NCBI GenBank assembly: GCA_011037195.1
Contig: JAAEAF010001973.1
Coordinates: 62,001-126,000, forward strand
Length of the DNA: 64,000 nucleotides
Direction of reading: 5' to 3'
From: Triatoma infestans
Lineage: Eukaryota; Arthropoda; Insecta; Hemiptera; Reduviidae
Every line of letters starts with the position of its first letter. Position 1 is the stretch's first letter. The notes below the pieces were generated by a model, which was given only the letters and a program-made list of their open reading frames with translations, was not told the origin of the DNA and did not search any database. Shown one piece after another: positions 11,781 through 23,315 of the stretch. The position numbers and the translations under genes were made by a program.

Positions 11781-12289
11781 AATAAACAATTTATAAAAAT
11801 TCATTCATAAAAATTGATTTTTTATTAAAAAACGATAATTTTTTTGTCTCTACATTCCCCCCGTTAAAATAAATTTCCTTATCTCTTCCAGTTTTGTGGG
11901 ATTATACGTATAAAAGGGACTGACATTTATGGGGAAGAGATAGATTGGAATGTGTGATGGAAAAAGCAATATTCCTTGTCGAAAGTAAAATTTTGCTTAT
12001 TCAGTTAGTGTGTCATTCAGTTAATAATTGAAATTTGCTACTTCCCCAAAAACAATATTAAAGAACAACCTTCAGCTTCAAGTCTTATCTGAAACTGTCA
12101 ATTATTTATAGCGATATGTCTTTAATTTTTTCTCCATGAGATTTTTATATCGAATATTAATAGTATCTATTGTTTTTAAATTATATATTATTTTTGTAAG
12201 TCAGTTTTTTTAAAAATCCCAATGAAAGCTATATAGTAGACCCACACGATCCCTTTGGAAAGAAAGTCCCCCTTTTAGAAATTACTAAA
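11781..12289. other. Non-coding stretch
   Basis: Nothing is recognised beyond a possible decayed family H segment near 12195-12260 (CCCAATGAAAGCTATATAG). Confidence 0.45.
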
Positions 12290-12640
12290 TATTAGTAATA
12301 CCAAGTTCAAACTTGCTGCGATTTTTCGTTTTTAAGATATTCTATTAAAACACACAGACACATACAAACACACACTCATATATTTATTTGCTAAAATCAG
12401 TTTTCACACTCAAGGGACCTCAAAACATCCATTTCCGGTGGGAACTCAATTTAGAAAATTTGACACGATCGCAATACTTTCTCACTTATGCTAAAAGAGA
12501 AAATAAAATCTTTTTAAATAAAATATGTTTTCCAAAAAATACTGCCTACTTTAGAGATGAAGTGAAAATTTAATTTTTGAAAAATTGTCACGATCGCCAT
12601 ATTTGTTTTCTAGCAGTAATAAAACAGAAATAAATTTCTA
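12290..12640 (+). repeat. Family H 3'-terminal region
   Basis: It contains the sequence family GCTGCGATTTTTCGTTTTTAAG, a CA-rich tract, AAGGGACCTCAAAACATCC, TTTCCGGTGGGAACTCAA and TTTGACACGATCGCAATAC (to 12478). The degenerate hairpin is at 12480-12505. A second decayed terminus (GTCACGATCGCCATATTTG..) follows at about 12585-12635, suggesting two overlapping or nested ends. Confidence 0.7.
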
Positions 12641-12728
12641 TAAACTGCAATAACAATCTAGAAAGTACTGTTTCCATGAAGGGTAATTTCCAAGCGATGA
12701 AGCACCTGTTGTTCCTAACCTTTTACAT

Positions 12729-12731
12729 ATT

Positions 12732-12756
<25 letters not shown>
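12729..12756. repeat. (AT)n microsatellite
   Basis: Uninterrupted TA dinucleotides in AT-rich non-coding sequence. Confidence 0.9.
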
Positions 12757-12764
<8 letters not shown>

Positions 12765-13028
12765 AATTTCACTTATACTCTACTTTAAAATGTTAAGCGG
12801 ATGTATGTTAGATGTACAGTATACAAACTTATGCATGGATATATTAATATTTTCTTATATTAAAGTTGTTCCCTCTTCTTGACTTTATTACCACATTCTA
12901 TTCTTCTATTTATAATATTGAAGCAATTTATCTTAGTCAGAAACCGGCAGAAAGTGTTCCGTTAAATGCACTTTAAAATTTATATCTGGTATTTTATCCG
13001 TCGTAGCATGCATATTTATGTTCTTCCT

Positions 13029-13058
13029 GACCGGTTTCGGATTTTCATCCATCGTCAG
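13029..13058 (-). ncRNA. Hammerhead-ribozyme-like motif (left arm)
   Basis: On the minus strand the core reads CTGACGA, then a hairpin GGAT/GAAA/ATCC, then GAAAC-CG-GTC. This matches the hammerhead core C-U-G-A-N-G-A / stem II / G-A-A-A, with a minimal stem III A-C/G-U and cleavage triplet GUC. One extra U sits between CUGACGA and stem II. Stem I would be imperfect. Activity is not shown. Confidence 0.55.
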
Positions 13059-13207
13059 AGCAAATTAACCAAGTTCGTGTAGAGAGTTCACTTCAACGTA
13101 ATGTTTCTGTTACTTGTTACTCACACTTGTTGGTTGTATATAATTATGTGGGGAGGTTATCCAACATTACGTTAGTGAACTCTATACACGAACTTGGTTA
13201 ATTTGCT

Positions 13208-13237
13208 CTGACGATGGATGAAAATCCGAAACCGGTC
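13208..13237 (+). ncRNA. Hammerhead-ribozyme-like motif (right arm)
   Basis: This core is identical to the left-arm motif, on the plus strand. The preceding TTGCT and following AGGAA give four of five possible stem I pairs. The same extra U is present before stem II. Confidence 0.55.
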
Positions 13238-13429
13238 AGGAAGAACATAAATATGCATGCTACGACGGATAAAATACCAGATGTTATCCAGCATTGCGGA
13301 TCCATCCACATATTTAAAATTTATATAATCATATTAAATTTTTATTTCGTTAAGGGGAGGCAATGAATAATGGAACTCTTCGAAAGGGGTGATTAATCTG
13401 TGCATCTTTTTTTTTAACTAATTCCTTAG

Positions 13430-13790
13430 AAGCACTCGCGGGGCATTTTATTGTAAAACGTTAGGATCTTCGTGTTGAGATCGCGTTCGTTCATGGTGAG
13501 ATCATGGTTTGGTCCGTTGTTCCAGTTACGCATTACGCTTCTTCAAAATAGGTGTTGGCTTGAGTTTTAGACTAACACTGGCATCAGTAACAGTGGTTCT
13601 TTTAAAATTGTAGAGGGTGTAGGCTTTACTTCTTCCTCTCTCTCCTGCAAGTGAATGGGTGGGATTTAATTTTTTCTCTCTTGTTATTACGCCATGCCAA
13701 TCACATATTGGCTGTAGAATAACAGAGTCGAAACAAATGGGATTAAACCTTTCCAATAGTTTGTTGCCTTCAGTTTAATTTCTTTTGTAC
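13430..13790 (-). pseudogene. Penelope-like element 3' relic (endonuclease tail)
   Basis: The minus-strand frame at 13526-13756 starts in a segment resembling the C-terminal tail of Penelope GIY-YIG proteins, and ends K-P-T-P-I-L-K-K-R-N-A. The sequence just past it on the minus strand (GAAGAAGCGTAATGCG, about 13530-13545) resembles the GAAGAAGCCTAATGCA segment next to the Penelope relic at 26352-26386, so both appear to be 3' ends of the same kind of element. No catalytic residues remain. The assignment is tentative. Confidence 0.4.
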
Positions 13791-14079
13791 AGTAAATATT
13801 TTATTTTATATTTTTTTTAACACTTTTCACACTGAGCACAAGCAGCCATGTTCCATGCAATGTTTCTCTTTTTCAATTATTTTTTGCCTCTTTTATGGCA
13901 TATTTGTATGTTCAAATTTTATTTTGGCAAATTTGTGGGACTCGAAATTTGCATGCCCGTGTTACCACTCTGTAGATCTTTTAAATCCTTCATTGATTTT
14001 ACTTTGTACATATTTCATCTTCTAGGGAGAATGAATGAGAAGGAAAGTGAATTTAGTGGCTGATGGAGAAGGTCTAATG

Positions 14080-14340
14080 GAAGAAAGTAATAGAATTATT
14101 TGCTGTTACTCTGATGGCTCCAGTCAGAACAAAACGGTCTGGAGCAGGATCTTGGCTGCAGGAGTTGAACAAAGGAAGTTCTGTTGCTTTAGGGGGTATG
14201 GCCACTGTTTTCCAGGATGAAGTCATTAATATCATTGAATACTGCTGTATGATGGAAGAGTGGCAGGGAGAGGTTATAGTAATGAGGATATTCTTTGAAT
14301 GCCACAAAGCTTGTTTGAAGCTACATGAAATGTTTTAAAC
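14080..14340 (+). pseudogene. LINE RNase H domain relic
   Basis: Two frames together read as the start of a retrotransposon RNase H domain. First comes C-Y-S-D-G-S-S-Q (frame 1, about 14101-14125), equivalent to the Y-T-D-G-S block. Then comes R-S-G-A-G-S-W, followed by the S-V-A-L-G-G-M-A-T-V-F-Q-D-E-V block (frame 2, about 14128-14225), whose E is the second catalytic acidic residue. A frameshift separates the two parts. Nothing upstream encodes a reverse transcriptase. It is likely a scrap of an I-type LINE like the one at 60108-63996. Confidence 0.65.
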
Positions 14341-14489
14341 AAGCCATGCTAGAGCTCTAATCGAGTGGGTGAATGTAGGAGAAGACTTAAAGGCCTCCTC
14401 AGAGGAGCAGGGTAGAGTCAAATCCAAAAGTCACAACTCTCATAATACTTTCTAAAATGAAAATACCTGGAAAAGATAGACAAGGAAAA

Positions 14490-14560
14490 GTATAGACGCT
14501 AAGTACTAAATTGGCTTGAAATCACTTTGGAGGGGGGGTCCCCAAATCTAGCGTCTATAC
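14490..14560. repeat. 12-bp inverted repeat
   Basis: GTATAGACGCTA at 14490-14501 is mirrored by TAGCGTCTATAC at 14549-14560, with a 47-base loop containing GGGGGGG. It could be a terminal pair of a tiny element or a chance structure. Confidence 0.6.
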
Positions 14561-15722
14561 GCGTGATCTAGTGTTACGCTTTTTGGAAGATAGTTGACTC
14601 TTCCTCTGACAAAAGATTTTTTGGCTAGTGGCTTTTTATATATATATTAATAATTTAGATCATTAGTGAAATAAATATTAAATAAAAAAGTGTCTGGGTT
14701 TCTTGTAGTGGATTTCCCGCTATTAATTCTAATTGTGCAGATTTTGAGAAGTCCCAATATGAAGTTTGGATGGCCGTGAAGAGATATGCATATTCCATAA
14801 ACATTTATTTTTTTGGGAGGTGTAAACAATGTTTTGTTTCTTGTTTTTTTAAATTCTAACGATCCTGGAAGGATATATATACACTTTACTGATTATTTGG
14901 AAACATTAAACAGGCTTTCTTAAAAAAAAGAACAACTTCCTTCCTTCAAGAAAAAAATAGTAAAGTTAGAAGTAGCGACCCAGGTTGGTGAAGAAGTAAA
15001 GAAGGGATTAAGGGGAATAGAAGAAAGAGAGGAGTGTGTAAAGAAGAAAAAGAAGATGGTCGACACAAAGCGAACACTAACAATACAACAGCCACACACT
15101 ATAACAATGGACCATATTCTTGATATTACCATGTAATGTTCAAGAGAGAATGGGTGAAGGTTGGTTGTTTTTGTGCGAGGTGATACCAGTGGCTCTCCTT
15201 GAAGGTCTATTGTTGTTGACAGGGCAATATGGAAACTGCTAACTCCTTTATCCTACTTATCTTAGTAAATATATATATATATATACATTAAATATGTAAA
15301 GTATTTTCTATAGTAACTAATCAAAAATGTTTTAGTCAATAGGAAGTTATAATATTCCAGTTTTTAGGGTGCGTTGCTTAATGAGTTTACAGTTATGTAC
15401 ATAGTTCTGAACTTATAACTCTTCGGACTTATGAGTGATTGTACCTGATTTGGCCAGTGATTTATTTATCATAACTCTTCTAGTCGAGGGGAATTTGATT
15501 AGCCACTTCTACAGGAATCTTGCCAAGTATATTTGTCGGAATTGTGGTTTGTTAATGTTCAGATTATTAAGGATTTAATGACGTTTTACTTATTATGGAT
15601 TATAGTCTCTTTTACTCGTATCCGCTAACTCAAGCTCATAGAGGGGTAATGTAAGTACCGTATAAAATTCACTAAAAAAAAGAACAACCAAAACAAAGAA
15701 CAACGTTAAAAACAACCAAAAT
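14561..15722. other. Non-coding stretch
   Basis: No gene or transposon protein was recognised. Purine-rich sequence lies at 14925-15065 and (AT)n at 15271-15286. Confidence 0.5.
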
Positions 15723-15776
15723 CCTAACCTAACCTAACCTAGCCCAACCTAAGCTAAGCTAAGCTAACCTAACCTT
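15723..15776. repeat. Interstitial telomeric-like (CCTAA)n array
   Basis: A degenerate run of CCTAA/GCTAA pentamers (AACCTAACCTAACCTAG, then AAGCTAAGCTAAGCTAACC) lies here. TTAGG is the ancestral insect telomere repeat, so this is an internal telomeric-like array or a chance pentamer expansion. Its degeneracy argues against a recent telomere. Confidence 0.75.
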
Positions 15777-17259
15777 TACACTGGAAGAAGTTAAAGAGAT
15801 TAGGGGCTAGTCCAGCCTCTCGCTTAAAAATGGTGTTTGACCTTCAATTCACTCTCACAAAAATGCTAGTCGAAAAACCATCAAAATTCAACGACCACCG
15901 TTCTCACACCGTCACTCTGCCAGCGAGTCTGTCATCCTCTTCTCACGCTACTATACTCCCACTCGAAATTATACAGTGTAAACTTAATATTTTCCTTCAA
16001 TATAACAGTAAGTCTAACTTATTTCAACCTAAGTTTTTCTCTTTGATACTTAGGACGAGACAGCTTGTATGAGATTACTATATTAAGACTATTTCCGTTG
16101 TTTGACTCATCAAGACGGATTAAAGACACTTGTTTTTTTTTTTCTTTTAATAGTTTCAGCTGTTATGGAAAAAATATAATATTTAACACGAGAGTAAAGT
16201 TCTTTTACACTTATGCAGTTGCATACTTGGGCTCGAGCCTATATAAAATTGGTACTTTAACTCTCTTGTCAAATAAATAAATATTATCTTGACGAATTTT
16301 GTAATATAACTGAACAGGACATTTTAGTTTTGTAAAACAGGTGGACTTAGACATTAGTTGTTTCGGTCCATTATCTCTACTAGGCCTACACCGAGGAGTA
16401 GAGATAATGCACTTCTTTTTAGTTTTCTATATTATGGTTTTCTAAAATTTTATTTTTAAATAAATTTTGTTTGTTTAAAGTTAAACAATAAAAAAAAAAA
16501 TCAGCCATAGTTTTTTTTGTAAGTGCAAGTTTTGCAGGAGACTCAAAGTTCCGGAATATGTGTGTCGGAGTACTTATCACTATTTATTACGGAAGCAATA
16601 TTTTATTGTCGAGGGTGAAAACAATCGGATATTTATTTAAAACTGTTCATAATAGTTACATTACTGTCTCAATATATTATTAATTACACTGCAGAGAAGC
16701 CACTTTTTTATTTATACAGCTGGAATTATACACATTTTTAGTTTTATTAATATCTTTTAAAAAAGTTATAATTAAAGTAAATGAATCAATCAATACTTCA
16801 AAGGTTATTATATTTGTAATTAATCTTCGAAACATCCATGGTCAAGAAATGTCCATTTCAATTTGTACTGCATATTATGAACGCTGTGTTACTCGCCGCA
16901 CACAATGTGTTTCCTTAAAGCTCTTGGAACGGCGCCGTTCTCTCTCTCTCTCTCTGTCTACTGCATAGACGACTTGCTAATTATTATTCAAATTACACAA
17001 TTTGCCTATATTCTATCACCATTTCAAATTACTAGGTCGCTTCCTAACGCTCCATTGTAAATTCATCATTAACCATTCATCAGTATATAGCGTTATAGCC
17101 TGTCCCTTTCTACAGCTACTCCCTCTGGGTTTATCTGAGACGATATTGTCTTCAACTGCCTCAGACAAGGCGTCTTAGACGCGTGATTGGGTTTTTCTGT
17201 GTAAATGAATGCGGTTTATACTCGGGGTGTCACCAAAATCTTCGCTTTTTTGACTAATT
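15777..17259. other. Non-coding stretch
   Basis: No supported gene. ORFs at 15830-16280 show no recognised motif. (TC)n lies at about 16940-16956. Confidence 0.5.
16373..16413. repeat. 13-bp stem hairpin
   Basis: CATTATCTCTACT is followed by AGTAGAGATAATG after a loop of about 15 bases. The exact arms suggest recent origin. It does not resemble any hammerhead core. Confidence 0.7.
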
Positions 17260-17835
17260 TACTTTAAAGAGTATTAAACAAATAAGACTTACCAGTTTAT
17301 CAATAAATCCATCGTTATTAATCAATTCAACCAATTTTTGTGCGAGCAATTCAATTCCTCTTTGGTAACACGAAAGTTCTTTGGTGCAAATAATTCATTA
17401 CAAGCTACTTTCAGCTCCATAATATAGTAAAATTTTTACCCCCTCAAAAAATAAGCCACTGATCGGAAAAAGCGGTAGTTCGAAGGAGCGACGACGAGGC
17501 TATAAGCAGGGTGAGGAAGAAGTTCAAACTCCAGTCCGTTAATTTATGAGGTAGTCTGACGCAACGTGTGTGACCATTTCATTATCTTGGTGCAGATGAA
17601 CTTTTATTCTGTTGATTGAAGAGCGGTACTTTTCGGCCAGAACAGCATGAGCCCCATCAAATTGTGCTGAATAGAGTTCAGTTGTAATCGGTGGCCCATC
17701 GGGAACCGACTCGAAATGCACCACTCCTTCAAAATTCCAGTACACCCTGAGCATTATCTTTTTCTCAAACCTTGATACAGTTGGATCAAGGAACCATGGA
17801 CGTCCCGACCTTGCTTTACTTTCAAGGCTCATACT
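17260..17835 (-). pseudogene. Mariner-type transposase relic
   Basis: The minus strand reads E-S-K-A-R-S-G-R-P-W, then K-K-I-M-L-R-V-Y-W-N-F-E-G-V, then L-H-Q-D-N (second catalytic Asp), and after a stop and frameshift L-P-H-P-A-Y-S-L-V-V-A-P-S-N-Y-R-F-F. The last block corresponds to the conserved S-P-D-L-A-P-S-D-Y, but its catalytic Asp region is altered (S-N-Y in place of S-D-Y). The C-terminus (around G-F-I-D-K-L) is at about 17295. The N-terminal DNA-binding domain is missing beyond 17835. It belongs to a different mariner lineage from the copies at 11236 and 31700. It is inactive. Confidence 0.8.
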
Positions 17836-18234
17836 TGAAATTTTTCAACCAATACTGTGCACACGAATTGACAAAGCATTGGCCCCCTCAACTTTACAAA
17901 TTTCTCGAGCTGCAGCTATTGCTGTAAAGCATTTTGTAAAATAATGCTTCAATATCTCCCGAATCTAAAAAGTTAATTCCCTCACTTTATAATGTTTTAA
18001 ACAACTCATAAGGTGAAAACTCGACTTAATACTATTACATAATGAAAAGTTAATGTCTAGTAATCAGTATTATTAAGTCCCCAAAGTGTAATATCAACGC
18101 TGTTTATATAAACAGTTCATTCAACTAAATAAAATTACATTTTCCCTGGAAAAACTTTCAGCTAGAAGTGGAACGTTTATATTTATGAATAAACGTATCA
18201 AATTCAAAGAAAATTAATTGAGCTTTGATTGTGA
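17836..18234. other. Non-coding stretch
   Basis: AT-rich sequence with no recognised feature. Confidence 0.5.
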
Positions 18235-18740
18235 AAATTAAAAAAAAAACAACTTCGAAAGCTATTCTATAAAATTGCCACTTCCGGTTAACTGATATTT
18301 TTCAAATTTGGAATTCTAGCACGTTATATTATATTGAAGTGGCGCTCTGGTCTAGAAGAAAACTTAATGTTGCATCCCACCCCCAAATACAAACTATAAT
18401 ATAAAAATAGTAAGTATTATGTCAGCAGGTGGTATACAAAAGAAAATTACAACCATTACAACCATTTTTAAAAAAATTGCGAGAAACTGGCGGGGGAGCG
18501 TCTATTCCGTAAATTGCAGTTGCGGTTGATAGCTTTAGTTGCCTGTAATATTTCCTTTTTGAGATGTGTTGTTCACAGGCACTTACATCAAGCATACTAA
18601 AACATACAGAAATACTATTCGCTAGTATTCGTACTATTGGGGGGAGGGGGCTCATAACATGTATTTCTGGTGAAAATTCAGTTTTGAAAACTGGATACAA
18701 TTGCCTATATTTTCTCTTACAGTAAAAAGAGAAATTAAAA
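18235..18740 (+). repeat. Family H repeat, partial forward copy
   Basis: It contains CACTTCCGGTTAACTGAT (about 18281), GTGGCGCTCTGGTCTAGAAG (about 18340), and the 3' block ACATGTATTTCTGGTGAAAA (about 18658). It ends in the decayed hairpin TCTCTTACAGTAAAAAGAGA (about 18713-18733). Confidence 0.65.
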
Positions 18741-19904
18741 AAAAAAGAGAGAATAAAACCTTTAATAATTTTGCCGATAATAAAGTTGACTTGCAATAGA
18801 AGTTTAAAAAAATTCTCTAGTGATATAGTTTCCATTTTAAGGATTATTATTTATTATATATGACCCACAAATTCTCGCAACTTCTCTATATGCATGCATG
18901 TATATTAAAACAATGCTAACGCCCACTTGAATGGTGGAATTACACGATGAAAGTGGGGATAGTACACCAGATGCTCCAGTCTCCCCTGCACTCTTATATC
19001 CAACACACCGTTCTCTCACACACTCGTTCACTATGCTGAATCAAAAACCATAATTAAAGCCATTGGGAGGCAGGGGGGAGCGTAATACCCACGCCCGCCT
19101 CCAAGTCTCCCCTACCCGCATCATGGCCGCCACCAACACCTCCAACCACGGGCATACCTTACAATGTCCCCCTGATTAAACCCTGCTACGACATAAACCG
19201 CAGCACAGTCTTATTTCCTTCGAAGATTATCCTAATTTCTACTTAACTAAATCTTTCACCCACGCTAACACAACTTACTTTGTTTTCTTTCTTTTTATTT
19301 TGTTTTTGGTTTTTAAACTTTTGTTAACCTTTTTGTTATTATCATACTCTTCTTTATTTTTAAATCTTGATTTATACTTCATTAAAAACCATTTTCGTTG
19401 GTTCCCCCTCCCCATTTTTTTTCCTTCTCTGATCTTTTCCCTAGATAAGTAAGAAATGAAATTTCTGCCTTTAGCAAAGATTTTTTTCGTTTTAATTTTT
19501 CTTGTTCCTTAAATACCATGATGAAATTTTTAATTTGTTTATCTATTTTACTATATAGATAATCTTTATTCCAGTAAAAGCAATTCCTTTAAAACTCTAT
19601 ATTACGGTTTGGGATTGTTTATGGTGGTTTAGTTTATACCAAATCTTCACTAATTATAAAATATATTAGACTGAAATTATTAATTAGATTATGATAACAT
19701 TTAGTTAGCAGTTACGCATTATCTAATATATAAACGCACACATTACCTTCCCTTAATGCAATTTACAATAGTTATTATTGAATATTACTTCAACTAGGAA
19801 ATGTTACTAAAATTTAACTAGCAATGCTGTATGCAAAGCTAGAATAGCTAAACTAAAAAAGATATCTGAGGGAAGCTCCTCTTCCAGCTCCCCCAGAACT
19901 CCCC
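18741..19904. other. Non-coding stretch with a GC-rich patch
   Basis: A GC-rich patch at about 19060-19170 stands out from the AT-rich surroundings but has no recognised motif. Nothing else is seen. Confidence 0.45.
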
Positions 19905-20585
19905 TAAACCTACTTATTCGAAACTTTCTCCAAGAATATGTTTAAATAAAAGTTGTGGCTCTTCATATGTGTACTCAAGTTCAAAGAATATTGTTGATGC
20001 CATTTTCAAAAAAATCGTGAAAAAGTTAAAAAATATGTACTGTAAATTGGTACTTCCGGTTGATCAATTTTGACCAAAACCTTATTGTCAGGTCCACTAG
20101 TAAAACTTAAACGAAATATCAAGTTTGAACATTCTGCGATTTTCCGTTTATGAGTCAAGCTGATCCCTCCCCCCCACACACACATACTCACACAAAACAC
20201 ACGCGCGCGTGAAGTATGCACAATGTCCCAAACAAAAGTGGATATGTCTCTGTATGTATAGTAATTTATATCAAGTTTAACGAAACCCTTTGATGTTTTT
20301 ACAAAAAGGTACACAAAAATCTGGTCAGTAAAGTGTCACATCCGATTTTCTAGAAACTTTTCGCAACAAAATCAGTTCTAATTAATATTATATATAGTGA
20401 AGAGAATCATATAATAAACTAAAATAGCGCTTTAGAGAACAGCATAACTCTATCCCTGGCCAAAAAAAAACTTCTCTTTTTTGGGCTCAAGATACCTCAA
20501 AACGGATATTTCCGTTGAAAACTCGATATCGAATATTTTACATGATTACAATACTTTCTCTTATTAACAATAAGAGAAAGTAAAA
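19905..20585 (+). repeat. Family H repeat, forward copy
   Basis: Internal units carry TGGTACTTCCGGTTGATC (about 20047) and ACCAAAACCTTATTGTCAGG (about 20073). There are C and CA runs at 20168-20205. The 3' block TTTCCGTTGAAAACTCGATA is at about 20508, and the terminal hairpin CTCTTATTAACAATAAGAG at about 20560-20578, where both arms have changed together relative to other copies. Confidence 0.75.
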
Positions 20586-21544
20586 ATGTGAGTGCATATT
20601 ATATTTGCTTAAGAAAGATCAGTTGTTACAAGGACAGTTTTCTTCCGTTCCGTTCTATTTTGGATCCATTGATTGGGAGCAATGTCAATGAAAATGGAGG
20701 AAAGCAAGAACTTTCTTTTCAAAGTTTTGAGCAATATTTTGCTGATTTAGTTTCGGAACATGGGGTATGGTCAAAGGATAACTTGTTTTATTTTTGTCCA
20801 CCAGAGGGCACTTATTTTTCAATGTTTAATTCAGCACTGCAATTGTTGACAATCTCTTGTCCACCCGTAAATGGTTTTTCTAGTCCCATTTTCATCCCCA
20901 ATAATTGGGGGGCAGGGGGGTCCATGAAAGAGTTTCTCCTTCTTTTGTTACTTGGGAAAGCAACTCGGTAGAAATCAGATAATCGTTACTATTTGTTCTA
21001 AGCATAAAGTTCAAGAATAATCCGAAAACCCTAAACTGCCCCCTCCCAGGAGCATGGAGAAGGTTTTCTTCCATAAGGTCACTGTCTTGCAAACCGGCTA
21101 TGACAGATCTCCTTTCCATGATTCTATATTTTCCAAACCGTCTTCGTCTTGCGAACTTTCAACTAAAGAATCAGAATAAAATTTCACAAATGCTTCTCGG
21201 AAATTCACACATTGCTCCTACGATGAAACTCGTAAGGCATGCAGTGGCTAACAAGTTTTGTTGTCACTTCCAATATTATTACTGAACTATTGTTTGATAT
21301 AAATTGGATTGTAAATACTAATAATAACATAGGAGTTAGAAGTTAAAGAAAATAGCGTTTTTTCGAATAAAAATCCGGAAAATGTTGAAAAATGGCCCTT
21401 TCATATTGGAAGGCTGGCCGTCCTCCCTAAACTGTGTTATGGGTTCTTCTCAAGGGTTATTTAGTCTTTTTATTTTTTATTTAATGAAACTTTATGTTAA
21501 TTTTTTTTTTATTAATTAGATTGATTTTTTTATATTAAATTTAA
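20586..21544. other. Non-coding stretch
   Basis: A 127-codon open frame at 20588-20971 shows no recognised domain, atypical composition and no conserved context, so I do not call it a gene. The rest is AT-rich. Confidence 0.4.
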
Positions 21545-21980
21545 ATTAGAAATCAGCTGATAACCAAAGCAAGCATTTCGCTTAATGTTTATCTAATTTT
21601 TCTCGAATTTCTATAAGTTTGGAGTGTGTAATAAACATTTATTATAATTTGAAAATACTATTTGTATAGATAAAGGATGTATAAATAACACTTTTTGTGA
21701 GACTCATTTGTAAGTGCTGTGAGTGAATCTTTTAAAGTGCAATTGACTAACCTCGAACTTGTGAGTACTTTTTTTTTTGACTTTCTTAATTATTCAATAA
21801 CGTGAACAGCTTTTTGTAAATATAAAACTTTAACATTACACCATTTAAGTGTTAACTTATAAATATTGTATATAATTTCATTAGCACTGTAAATATTATT
21901 TTCACTTATTTTGTGTATAACCTATTTCTCATAGTTGGTTTTTTAAATTTTCTTCTAATTAAATTTCTTAATTCCTAATA

Positions 21981-22936
21981 ATGAACAAGACTTCCACTGA
22001 TCCTGGTTCTTCTACAGAGACTGAATCAACATGTTCAATTAACTCCAAACCATCCAAAAGGAAAACATCTATCTTTAGTACGCTACCCAAAAATAAAAAG
22101 ATAACCACCTGTTCTCAAGAAAAATCTCAAATAATTTCAAAAAATCAACAACCACCTAGTAATCAACACTTAGGATCTAGCTCAACGCACAATATAAAAG
22201 AAACAGAAGCTCCTGGAATTATCACACAACCCGTTTTCTCCGCTGAAAGTCCCAGATGAAATGGACACCATACCGTCAACTTCAGTAAAACACCCGAAAC
22301 CACCACCCTTATACATAAAAAATGTTACAAGATACTCCGACCTATGCAAAGCCTTTACTGAATTGGTAGGACACAATAATTTTACATGCAAAGCCCGAAA
22401 AACAGACCTAATTATTCATGCAAAAACCAGTGAGAAATACAGAAGTATCGTACATTATCTAAGAGACAAAAAAGCAGAATTTCATACTTACCAAGTAGAA
22501 AGTGAAAAGGCCTACCGTGTAGTGATAAGGCATTTGCACCAGAGTACACCTGCTGAATTTATCATGCAAGAACTGATGGTACGAGCATTCTGCTCGCAAC
22601 ATATCCCCAGTTAACCATCAATAACGAAACAAACATTGGCGTTATTCTTTGTCGACTTGGAACCAAGCGCTGATAACAAAGAGATATTTGACCTCGAACT
22701 GCTATGGCACACTAAAATTAGAACTGAAGAACCTCACAAACAGCACGTCATTGTGCAAGGTAAAAGATGTCAAGAATATGGACACACGAAAAGTTAGTGC
22801 CAGCCTCGACCTAAATGCGTTAAATGTGCTGGAGATCATCTCTCACAAGAGTGCAGTAAACTTAGCACTACACCGCCAACATGTGCTCAATGCAATAGTG
22901 AACATGTTGGTAGTTAGAAAGGATGCATTGTTTATA
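21981..22936 (+). pseudogene. Jockey ORF1 (gag-like nucleocapsid protein), broken
   Basis: The protein would bind element RNA in the retrotransposition particle. The N-terminal Ser/Thr/Lys-rich segment (21981-22256) is followed, after a one-base frameshift at about 22255, by the conserved central domain (22261-22614), with P-P-L-Y-I-K-N-V and later Y-R-V-V-I-R-H-L. After another break, a third frame gives the zinc knuckles: C-Q-E-Y-G-H (about 22768), C-V-K-C-A-G-D-H and C-A-Q-C-N-S-E-H, ending near K-G-C at 22926. This order (central domain followed by three CCHC-like knuckles) is typical of Jockey-clade ORF1. At least two frameshifts and two stops make it inactive. Confidence 0.85.
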
Positions 22937-23315
22937 TAGAATTACAACGCTCAAGAAAACGAAATCCAATCGATAACCATGCTTCTGCTACCAACAGAAC
23001 CAACCATGCGAATCCCTCGGGCCAGCAATCTACAATTCCTCAAAAGAACTGCTGTCATCCCCCCAACAGAATAACATAGCAAAATACAGCAGAAATCACC
23101 ATTCTTATGCCCAAGTGGTTACCGGGCCACCGCTGGCGCCTCAAGCGCCTCCTCATTCTTCTCTATCTGACACCACTACTATATTGAACTCCTTCCTTTC
23201 AGATTTCAAATACTTACTCAACCCCCTCATTACCCTCATCACCTCAGTTGTCAACACTTTCCTTCCTCACCTTGCTCCTCAATGCCACTCACACAATTCT
23301 CTCTCACCATATTAT

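Larger units (their letters stand above)
12984..13282. mobile_element. Palindromic element with paired hammerhead-like motifs
   Basis: Two arms of about 120 bp (12984-13103 and 13165-13282) are inverted copies of each other with few differences, separated by about 61 bp. Each arm carries the same hammerhead-like core: minus strand at 13029-13058, plus strand at 13208-13237. No ORF is present. A decayed partial copy of the arm is at about 44460-44600. I infer a small non-autonomous retroelement, or a pair of Penelope-type terminal repeats in inverted orientation. No clear target duplication was found. Confidence 0.75.

Noticed and set aside
20588..20971. Open frame of 127 codons
   Set aside because: No domain, no splice or polyadenylation context; starts at the edge of a family H hairpin.
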